Assembly (NCBI GenBank): GCA_902795555.1
Contig: CADBLV010000164.1
Span: 1 to 9,630, forward strand
From: an uncultured Eubacteriales bacterium
GTDB lineage: Bacteria > Bacillota_A > Clostridia > Christensenellales > Aristaeellaceae
DNA length: 9,630 nucleotides
Direction of reading: 5' to 3'
Part shown: positions 1 through 5,688 of the stretch, in pieces
Numbering within the stretch: the first letter of the stretch is position 1
Layout: every line of letters begins with the position of its first letter
Position numbers and translations under genes: made by a program
The notes under the pieces: model-generated
What the model was told of the DNA's origin: nothing
What the model saw: only the letters and a program-made list of their open reading frames with translations
The model's database searches: none

Positions 1-19
1 AATAAAGGAGCGATGAAGG

Positions 20-865
20 ATGAAGAAACTGATTTCCCTGCTGGTTGCCCTGGTGCTGACCCTGTCCCTGACCGCCGCCCTGGCCGACGGCATTACCATT
101 GCGGTGCCTGATGATCCGACCAACGAAGGCCGCGCGCTGCTGCTGCTGCAGGCTTACGGCGTGATCAAAGTGAATCCCGACGCCGGAATCAAAGCGACGA
201 AAAAGGACATCACCGAGAATCCGCTGAACATCGAATTCGTGGAAGTGGAAGCCCCTATGGTGCCCAATGTGCTGACTGACGTGGATTACGGCATCATCAA
301 CGGCAACTTCGCGCTGTCTGCGGCCCAGGCCGGCCAGGAGCTGAATGTTCTGCTGTACGAAAACGCCGAATCCCCCTATGTGAACGTGGTCAGCGTGAAG
401 GCCGAAAACGCCGAAACCGACATGGCCAAGGCCCTGAAAGCCGCTGTGCTAAGCAAGGACGTTGTGGAATATTTCCAGAGCTACAACGGCCAGGCCATTT
501 CTGTTATAGAAGAGGCTACGGACGGATATGACGCCACGGTGAATTACGAAGCCCTGGCCGGGCAGACCATCAAGGTTGCCTGCACGCTGGATCCCCATTC
601 CTTCGTGCTGGAAAAGGCGCAGAAGACCCTGGCCGAAAAGAACATTACCCTGGAGATCATCATCGTGGACGACTACATCACCCCCAACACCATGGTCGAC
701 AGCGGCGATGTGTTCGCGAACTTCTTCGCCCATCAGCCCTATCAGGATGACTTCAACGCCGAGAACGGCACAAACCTGGTCAGCATCGCGGGCGTGCATG
801 TCGAGCCCATGGGCCTGTATGCCGGAAAGCAGACGGACCTGACCGCGCTGGGCGTGACCAAATAA
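20..865 (+). CDS. metQ: MetQ-family methionine-binding protein, circularly permuted
   Basis: Substrate-binding protein of the MetNIQ methionine ABC importer (NlpA/Lipoprotein_9 family), 281 aa, expected outside the membrane. Residues 1-22 form a signal peptide (MKK, hydrophobic core, AALA then DG) with no lipobox Cys. The order of conserved blocks is unusual. The mature protein opens with the middle of canonical MetQ: PDDPTNEGRAL (30-40), ENPLNIEFVEVEA (66-78), INGNFAL (93-99) and SPYVNVV (118-124). After a linker near 164-182 comes the canonical N-terminal half: DPHSFVLEKA (191-200), DDYITPN (217-223), FFAHQPY (235-241), NGTNLV (249-254) and VHVEPMGLY (259-267). Known MetQ proteins have these two halves in the opposite order, so this is a complete but circularly permuted copy. 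The ligand contacts I recall from MetQ structures (Arg of PTNxGR, Asn of the INxN block) are retained. The start follows AAAGGAG at 4-10, and an in-frame TGA at 14-16 excludes a longer start. A terminator follows. Family is certain; function is inferred. Confidence 0.93.
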   Translation: MKKLISLLVALVLTLSLTAALADGITIAVPDDPTNEGRALLLLQAYGVIKVNPDAGIKATKKDITENPLNIEFVEVEAPMVPNVLTDVDYGIINGNFALSAAQAGQELNVLLYENAESPYVNVVSVKAENAETDMAKALKAAVLSKDVVEYFQSYNGQAISVIEEATDGYDATVNYEALAGQTIKVACTLDPHSFVLEKAQKTLAEKNITLEIIIVDDYITPNTMVDSGDVFANFFAHQPYQDDFNAENGTNLVSIAGVHVEPMGLYAGKQTDLTALGVTK

Positions 866-912
866 GCGATTTGGCGAAATTACGTTGTCTAAACGTTTTT
901 TCGAGCTTATTT

Positions 913-955
913 CGAACCGGACGGAGACGTCCGGTTCGTTTTTTGCGTTTTTTAT
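913..955 (+). terminator. Rho-independent terminator after metQ
   Basis: An 11-bp perfect stem (913-923 with 928-938, core GAACCGGAC/GTCCGGTTC) closed by a GAGA tetraloop is followed by TTTTTT at 939-944 and a second T run at 949-953. It lies 48 bp past the metQ stop and should separate metQ transcription from metNI. Confidence 0.93.
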
Positions 956-985
956 TTGCCAGAAGGCGGCCGGGCGCGATATAAT
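956..985 (+). promoter_or_regulatory. Sigma-A-type promoter of metNI-MATE
   Basis: TTGCCA at 956-961 (-35, 5 of 6 matches to consensus) and a perfect TATAAT at 980-985 (-10) are separated by 18 bp. The promoter starts immediately after the metQ terminator and predicts a leader of only about 30 nt before metN. That is too short for a SAM-dependent riboswitch, so none sits between this promoter and metN. A ribosome site GGGGGAGGAGG lies at about 1003-1013. Confidence 0.75.
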
Positions 986-1021
986 AAAAAAGATGTTTAA
1001 CCCGGGGGAGGAGGAAGCGGC

Positions 1022-2050
1022 ATGATTGAGCTGAGAAATCTGTCGAAGCATTTTACGACGGTGGACGGACCGGTGGACGCGCTGAAGCACATCAATCTGA
1101 CGGTTCAGGATGGGGATATTTACGGCATTATCGGCATGAGCGGCGCGGGAAAAAGTACCCTGGTGCGATGTATCAATATGCTGGAAAAACCGACAGAGGG
1201 CAGCGTGATTCTGGACGGGAAGGATATGGGGACCCTTTCCGAAAAGGAGCTGCGGGCCATGCGGCGGAAGATTACCATGATCTTTCAGGGATTTAACCTG
1301 CTGATGCAGCGGACGTGCCTGAAGAACGTGATGCTGCCGATGCGGCTGAGCGGCGTGGACCGGGACAGGGCGGAAAAGCGGGCCCGGGAGCTGCTGGAGC
1401 TGGTGGGCATGCCGGACAAGGCCAACGCATATCCGGCCCAGCTGTCCGGCGGCCAGCAGCAGCGGGTCGCCATCGCACGGGCCCTGGCGACGGATCCGCA
1501 GGTGCTGCTGTGCGACGAGGCAACATCCGCGCTGGATCCGAAAACGACGCATGCGATTCTGGAACTGATCCGGGATATCAATGAGAAGCTGGGGATCACG
1601 GTGATTGTGATTACCCATCAGATGAGCGTGGTGCAGGAAGTTTGCAACCGGGTCGCGATTCTGGAAAACGGCGAGGTCGTGGAAGAGGGGACAGTCAGCG
1701 AGGTGTTCTCCAATCCCCGGGCCAACGCCACCCGGAATCTGATCTATCCGGAGCTGTCCGAGGGCGTCAATATCTTCACCGAAGGCGGCCAGCGGGTGCG
1801 GGTGATTTTCAACGGCGCCATTGCATCCAGGGAGCCGCTGATTGCCAAAATGGCTGTGGAATGCCAGATTCTGGCCAGCATCGTCGGAGCTTCCACCCGC
1901 TCCGTCGGAGACAGGGCCTATGGCTATATGCTGCTGGATATTCCCGGGACGCCGGAGGATCTGGCCCGGGCGGTGAGCTATCTGAGCAAGATGCCGGACA
2001 TCACGGTTCAGGTTGAGGCGGAATACACCGCGAAGGAGGAGAGAGCATGA
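1022..2050 (+). CDS. metN: Methionine ABC transporter ATP-binding protein MetN
   Basis: Cytoplasmic ATPase of the MetNIQ importer, 342 aa, the usual MetN length. Visible motifs are Walker A GMSGAGKST (38-46), Q-loop Gln89 (IFQGFN), signature LSGGQQQR (141-148), Walker B VLLCDEATSALD (161-172) and H-loop His199 (VITHQM). Residues from about 255 to 335 match the C-terminal NIL regulatory domain of MetN, which in E. coli binds methionine and inhibits transport when internal methionine is high. Its presence supports MetN over other ABC ATPases. The ATG follows GGAGGAGG with suitable spacing. The stop overlaps the metI start as ATGA, implying translational coupling. No catalytic residue is missing. 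Confidence 0.96.
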   Translation: MIELRNLSKHFTTVDGPVDALKHINLTVQDGDIYGIIGMSGAGKSTLVRCINMLEKPTEGSVILDGKDMGTLSEKELRAMRRKITMIFQGFNLLMQRTCLKNVMLPMRLSGVDRDRAEKRARELLELVGMPDKANAYPAQLSGGQQQRVAIARALATDPQVLLCDEATSALDPKTTHAILELIRDINEKLGITVIVITHQMSVVQEVCNRVAILENGEVVEEGTVSEVFSNPRANATRNLIYPELSEGVNIFTEGGQRVRVIFNGAIASREPLIAKMAVECQILASIVGASTRSVGDRAYGYMLLDIPGTPEDLARAVSYLSKMPDITVQVEAEYTAKEERA

Positions 2051-2757
2051 ATTTCGCAAATGCTTTCACACCGGAAAAATTACAGGAGGCCTGGCAGTGC
2101 TTCCTGACGGAATTTCCCTTTGCCATCTGGGAAACCGTGTATTCCACCCTGCTGGCTACGCTGTTTGCGGTGATTCTGGGCCTGCCGCTGGGCGTGCTGC
2201 TGGTGACGGGCGAGCAGAAGGGCATCCGTCCGCTGCCCCGCCCGCTGATGAGCTTCCTGAACGTGCTGATCAATTTGCTCCGCTCCATTCCCTTCATCAT
2301 CCTGATGGTGATGATTATCCCGCTGACGCGGCTGATTGCGGGAACCTCCGTCGGAACAGTGGCTTCCATCATCCCGCTGACGGTGGCGGCCTTCCCGTTT
2401 ATCGCCCGACTGGTTGAAAGCAGCCTGCGGGAGGTGAATCCGAACATCATCGAGGCGGCCCAGTCCATGGGGGCCAGCACATGGCAGATCGTATATCATG
2501 TGCTGCTGCCGGAGAGCGTTCCCAGCCTGATTACCAACATCACGCTGGCCATCACCACCATTATGGGCTATACGGCCATGAGCGGCGCTGTGGGCGGCGG
2601 CGGACTGGGAAAACTGGCGCTGTCCTACGGTTATCAGCGGTATCGCTTCGCGATTCTGTATCTGGCGGTGATTGTGCTGGTCGTGATCACGCAGATTATC
2701 CAATCCTTCGGCACCTGGCTGGCCCGGAAATGCGACAGGCGGCTGAAGGAAAAATAA
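2047..2757 (+). CDS. metI: Methionine ABC transporter permease MetI
   Basis: Membrane subunit of the methionine importer, 236 aa, slightly longer than the roughly 217 aa of E. coli MetI because of a longer N-terminal segment. It has about five hydrophobic helices. The coupling-helix EAA motif begins at E136 (EAAQSMGAS, then a proline-containing LLPESVPSL stretch) and would dock on MetN. The GYTAMSGAVGGGGLG block and the following YGYQRY are typical of MetI. The start codon lies within the last codons of metN (ATGA overlap), and a GAAGGAGGAGAG ribosome site sits in the metN 3' end. The next gene starts 31 bp after the stop with no terminator between. Confidence 0.95.
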   Translation: MNFANAFTPEKLQEAWQCFLTEFPFAIWETVYSTLLATLFAVILGLPLGVLLVTGEQKGIRPLPRPLMSFLNVLINLLRSIPFIILMVMIIPLTRLIAGTSVGTVASIIPLTVAAFPFIARLVESSLREVNPNIIEAAQSMGASTWQIVYHVLLPESVPSLITNITLAITTIMGYTAMSGAVGGGGLGKLALSYGYQRYRFAILYLAVIVLVVITQIIQSFGTWLARKCDRRLKEK

Positions 2758-2788
2758 GCAGGGACAATCGCTGAACGGAGGCTTGTTT

Positions 2789-4624
2789 ATGATTCGGAAA
2801 CTGGTTCGCCAGATGCTGACCGCACAGATTTTCTCCGCCCTGACGGTTTCGATCTGCCTGCTGATTGACAACATCATGATCGCCCGGTTTCTGGGTGTTC
2901 AGGCCATGGCGGCCTATGGCTTTGCGAACCCGATTCTGCTGGCCATCGGCGCGGTGGGCAGCCTGATGACCGCCGGGGTTCAGGTCGTGTGCAGCAAATC
3001 GCTGGGCATGGGCTCCCAGGAGGAAACGAACGCCGGATATTCCACGGCGCTGGCCATCACGGCGGCGGTTTCCCTGTTCTTCCTGGTCACGGTCGGACTG
3101 CTGCGCCATCCCATGGCCACGGCCCTGGGGGCAACGGAAAACCCGGAGCTGCACCGGGAAACGGCGGATTATCTGATCGGATTCACGATCGGCGCGCCGG
3201 GTTCCATCGGCGCGCTGGTGCTGGTTCCGTTTTTGCAGATGGCAGGCCAGACGGGACTGCTGATCGCGGCGGTCGGCGCGATGACCGTGGCGGATGTGGT
3301 GTTTGACCTGCTGAGCGTGCTGGTGTTTCACGGGGGCATGTTCGGCATGGGCCTGGCCTCTTCCCTCAGCTATTATGTGGCACTGATCCTGGCCGGATTT
3401 TATTTTCTGAACCCCAAATGTGTCTTCCGCTTTGATCTGAAAAAAGTCAGCTGGAAAAAGACAGTCGAACTGCTGAAAGGCGGTGTACCGACCGTTTTTA
3501 CCATGGCCAGCACCATCGTGCTGGTGTATATTCTCAATACGCTGCTCAGCCACCTGGACGGCAAGGAGGCTGTGGCCGCCTATACGCTGGTGCTTTCCCT
3601 GGGAAACGCCAGCAACTGCATCAGCACGGGCATGGGCGGGGTTTCCCTGACGATGAACGGGATCCTGTTTCACGAGGAGGATCGAACGGGACTGCGGGAG
3701 CTGTTCGGGCTTTTGAAGCGTTACGCGGTGATCATCGGGGTTTGCGCCTCCGCGCTCCTGATTCTGATTGCTCCCTGGGCGGTGGATCTCTTTCTGGATG
3801 TGGAAAAAGAAAAGCATACCTACGACATGGCAGTGACGGGGGTGCGGCTGTTTGCCCTGGGGCTGACGCCGTGCTGCCTGCTCAGCGGGCTGAAGAACGC
3901 TTATCAGGCAACCGGGCGTGTCCGCCTGACGGAAGTCTGCTCCGTGGCAGAGGGACTGGTGTTTCCGGCGATCTGCGCGGTTGCGCTGTCCGCGGCGCTC
4001 GGCGTTACGGGCGTGTGGTTCTATTTTCTGGGCGGAGAACTGCTGACGCTGCTGCTGGCCTGCTTCTGTGTTTGCCGCAGGGTTAAAAGGTTTACCCTGA
4101 ATCCGGACGATTATCTGCTGCTGCCGAAGGACTTCGGCGTTCCGCCGGAAGATTTGCTGGAAATGGAGATCCGGAATATGGAGGATGTGGGGGCTGCCAC
4201 ACGCCTGGCGACCGCCTTCTGCCTGGAGCACGGACTGAATGAACGAATGACCAACCGGATTGCGCTGTGCTTGGAGGAAATGGCGGCCAATACCGTGACC
4301 CACGGCTTTTCCAAGGCGCAGAAACCGGCTCATCTTTCCTTCCGCCTGCAGCACAAGGGAGACAGCTGGACGCTGCGCTTCCGGGACGACTGCAAGGCCT
4401 TTGACCCGGTTCGCTATGTGCCGAATGAAAACATGGAGAGCGGTATAGGCATCCGAATTTTACTGGGCATGGCGAACGAGGTCCGATATACGTATTCCAT
4501 GAACCTGAACAACCTGACAACGGTCCTGGTCAATGAAAACGAAGACCGGGAAAAGCATACCGGACTGGACAGGAGGAAAGCACGGAGGCAGCAGAAGCCG
4601 GACAGCGAAAACCAAAGCGAATGA
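2789..4624 (+). CDS. MATE-family transporter fused to C-terminal RsbW-like GHKL ATPase domain
   Basis: A 611-aa two-part protein. Residues 1 to about 425 form a MATE (multi-antimicrobial extrusion, DinF-like) transporter with about 12 hydrophobic helices; an early DNIMIARFLG segment and the internal repeat around 240-425 support this. A short linker leads to a cytoplasmic domain at about 445-590 resembling HATPase_c_2 (RsbW/SpoIIAB type). Its N-box is EEMAANTVTHG (E496, E497, N501, H505), its G1-like box is FRDDCKAFDP (531-540) with Cys535 where the family usually has Gly, and its G2-like box is SGIGIRIL (551-558). The tail after about 590 is charged and probably disordered. ATG 2789 is preferred because GGAGG (2777-2781) lies 7 nt upstream; a TTG two codons earlier is possible. 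It is probably co-transcribed with metNI. Substrate is unknown. The ATPase half suggests regulation by, or kinase activity on, a STAS partner such as the one encoded convergently nearby (inference). Confidence 0.9.
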   Translation: MIRKLVRQMLTAQIFSALTVSICLLIDNIMIARFLGVQAMAAYGFANPILLAIGAVGSLMTAGVQVVCSKSLGMGSQEETNAGYSTALAITAAVSLFFLVTVGLLRHPMATALGATENPELHRETADYLIGFTIGAPGSIGALVLVPFLQMAGQTGLLIAAVGAMTVADVVFDLLSVLVFHGGMFGMGLASSLSYYVALILAGFYFLNPKCVFRFDLKKVSWKKTVELLKGGVPTVFTMASTIVLVYILNTLLSHLDGKEAVAAYTLVLSLGNASNCISTGMGGVSLTMNGILFHEEDRTGLRELFGLLKRYAVIIGVCASALLILIAPWAVDLFLDVEKEKHTYDMAVTGVRLFALGLTPCCLLSGLKNAYQATGRVRLTEVCSVAEGLVFPAICAVALSAALGVTGVWFYFLGGELLTLLLACFCVCRRVKRFTLNPDDYLLLPKDFGVPPEDLLEMEIRNMEDVGAATRLATAFCLEHGLNERMTNRIALCLEEMAANTVTHGFSKAQKPAHLSFRLQHKGDSWTLRFRDDCKAFDPVRYVPNENMESGIGIRILLGMANEVRYTYSMNLNNLTTVLVNENEDREKHTGLDRRKARRQQKPDSENQSE

Positions 4625-4629
4625 ATGTC

Positions 4630-4662
4630 AAAAAGAGCGGACCCCTGTCGGGGCCCGCTCTT
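4630..4662. terminator. Hairpin terminator shared by convergent genes
   Basis: AAGAGCGG-a-CCCC (4633-4645) pairs with GGGG-c-CCGCTCTT (4650-4662) around a 4-nt loop, with a single A/C mismatch. On the minus strand the stem runs into five T residues (complement of 4630-4634), a good intrinsic terminator for the STAS operon. On the plus strand the trailing T run is weak (TTCATGATT), so termination of the MATE transcript is less certain. Confidence 0.8.
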
Positions 4663-4675
4663 CATGATTACACGA

Positions 4676-5281
4676 TTATGCCTGCGTCAGCTTCTTGTAA
4701 ACGGTAAGCTCCACTTCGGCGCCTTTGATGCTGACCTTTACGTCGTCAGCGACATTGGCCAGGACGGACTTTTCCAGCTCGTCCCAGGCTTCGCGGCTGG
4801 CTTCATTGTTTGCCATGTCTGCGGAGAGGGCGTTGCGATATTCCAGCATGGACCACTCCCAGCTTTGCATGGAGGAGAAATCTCCGTCCATTGTCCCGGT
4901 CAGCAGCGGGCCATGAGTCAGCGCGGGAATATCCGGATCCCCAGTATCAAAGAAGGCCCTGATTTTTCCCAGGAAGCCGCGGGTGGCTTCGTTTTTGCCG
5001 GAGGTGGAAGAGGAGATCAGCTGCTCCCGCTTTTCCTCGGAGAGCCGCTTGAACACTTCCAGATGGAGGACGAAGTTCAGATCGTCTTCTTCAATCCAGA
5101 ATTCTCCTTCCGTCGGGCCGGCGATAGAGCGCATCATGCTCATCATCTCTTCCGCCAGCAGACGCAGCTGAATGGCGGAACGGGGCGAAAGATGCTTATA
5201 GGCAGCAACAGCTTCCACTTCCCTGAGCGCAGCCTCAAATTTCCGCCCGCTGTTGCTGACGGAAATGATGTCTGATTTCAT
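4676..5281 (-). CDS. Conserved hypothetical protein, degenerate GHKL/RsbW-like partner of a STAS protein
   Basis: 201 aa, no signal peptide or membrane helix, probably cytoplasmic. Not assigned to a named family with certainty. The segment LRLLAEEMMSMMRSIAG (39-55) resembles the N-box helix of RsbW-type ATPases. It is followed by a strand-like EFWIEEDD (60-67), an STSGKN stretch near the middle, and a C-terminal ANVADDVKVSIKG segment resembling the last strands of that fold. The N-box Asn that holds Mg-ATP is replaced by Met49, and no DxG or GxGxG box is seen, so ATP binding is probably lost. The ATG follows AAGGAG, which overlaps the stop of the STAS gene 11 nt upstream, so the two are likely translationally coupled. 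A role as an adaptor or antagonist in partner switching is inference from context and weak fold resemblance; it could be something else. Confidence 0.8.
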   Translation of the reverse strand: MKSDIISVSNSGRKFEAALREVEAVAAYKHLSPRSAIQLRLLAEEMMSMMRSIAGPTEGEFWIEEDDLNFVLHLEVFKRLSEEKREQLISSSTSGKNEATRGFLGKIRAFFDTGDPDIPALTHGPLLTGTMDGDFSSMQSWEWSMLEYRNALSADMANNEASREAWDELEKSVLANVADDVKVSIKGAEVELTVYKKLTQA

Positions 5282-5292
5282 CGGTTTGCTCC

Positions 5293-5589
5293 TTACTCGA
5301 TGTTCAGGATATCGGAGAATCCTGTGACATCGAACACTTCCTGAACGATCTCGTTGACATGGGTGATCTTCATGCCGCCCTTGCTGCTCATGATTTTATG
5401 GGCAGAAAGCAGCACCCGGAGCCCGGCGGAAGAGATGTAGTCCAGCTTGGAAAAGTCGAAAACCAGGGCATCTGCGCTGCCGAGAGACTGATTCAGCTCC
5501 GCTTCGAGATCGGGAGCGGTCATCGTGTCCAGCCGGCCTTCCAGAGCGATGTTCAGGGTTTTGCCTTGCTGAGTCTTTGTGATGGTCAT
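5293..5589 (-). CDS. STAS-domain anti-sigma factor antagonist-like protein
   Basis: 98 aa, a single STAS domain, the usual size of SpoIIAA/RsbV-type proteins. Visible features are an N-terminal beta strand (LNIALEGRLDT, 12-22), LVFDFSKLDYISSAGLRVLL (42-61) and a C-terminal FDVTGFSDIL helix region. ISSAGLR corresponds to the phosphorylation loop of anti-anti-sigma factors, with Ser53/Ser54 as the candidate phosphoserine. In known systems the unphosphorylated form binds the RsbW-type kinase and releases that kinase's other partner. Ribosome site TAAGGAGGA (5595-5603) lies 5 nt before the ATG. It heads a two-gene operon with the 201-aa protein. No sigma factor gene lies nearby. The only intact GHKL domain in the window is the one fused to the convergent MATE transporter, a plausible but untested partner. 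Confidence 0.92.
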   Translation of the reverse strand: MTITKTQQGKTLNIALEGRLDTMTAPDLEAELNQSLGSADALVFDFSKLDYISSAGLRVLLSAHKIMSSKGGMKITHVNEIVQEVFDVTGFSDILNIE

Positions 5590-5658
5590 GGTTTTCCTCC
5601 TTACCTGCGCGCCCGTTTCCCTTTGAACCGGGCGGAGTGTGCTTCAACAGATACTGGG

Positions 5659-5688
5659 ATTATATCACAGTCCTGCAAGCGTTTGCAA
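5659..5688 (-). promoter_or_regulatory. Promoter of the STAS operon, inside the 3' end of the upstream reductase gene
   Basis: On the minus strand, TTGCAA (5688-5683, 4 of 6) and TATAAT (5664-5659, perfect) are separated by 18 bp, with an extended -10 TGA directly before TATAAT. That TGA (5667-5665) is also the stop codon of the reductase gene. The predicted leader is about 60 nt and contains a small CGCCCG/CGGGCG stem (5610-5615 with 5629-5634) of unknown meaning. Confidence 0.7.

Noticed and set aside
20..865. metQ as a truncated or broken gene because the usual N-terminal half is missing at the start
   Set aside because: The missing half is present in frame at the C-terminal end, so the gene is permuted rather than truncated.
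449..2059. Long minus-strand open frame opposite metQ, the terminator and metN
   Set aside because: It runs across a clear terminator and promoter, is antisense to two certain genes, and its protein is rich in His, Arg, Gln and Pro as expected from an out-of-phase frame in GC-rich DNA.
2783..2788. TTG at 2783 as the start of the MATE fusion
   Set aside because: It lies 1 nt after the GGAGG core, too close for normal initiation; ATG 2789 has 7-nt spacing.
2696..4354. 552-aa minus-strand open frame opposite the MATE gene
   Set aside because: Composition is His/Gln/Arg-rich with no domain, and the opposite strand encodes a well-supported transporter-ATPase fusion.
5610..5634. CGCCCG/CGGGCG stem as a terminator for the reductase transcript
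   Set aside because: Only 6 bp with a 13-nt loop and no T tract on either side; not a convincing intrinsic terminator.
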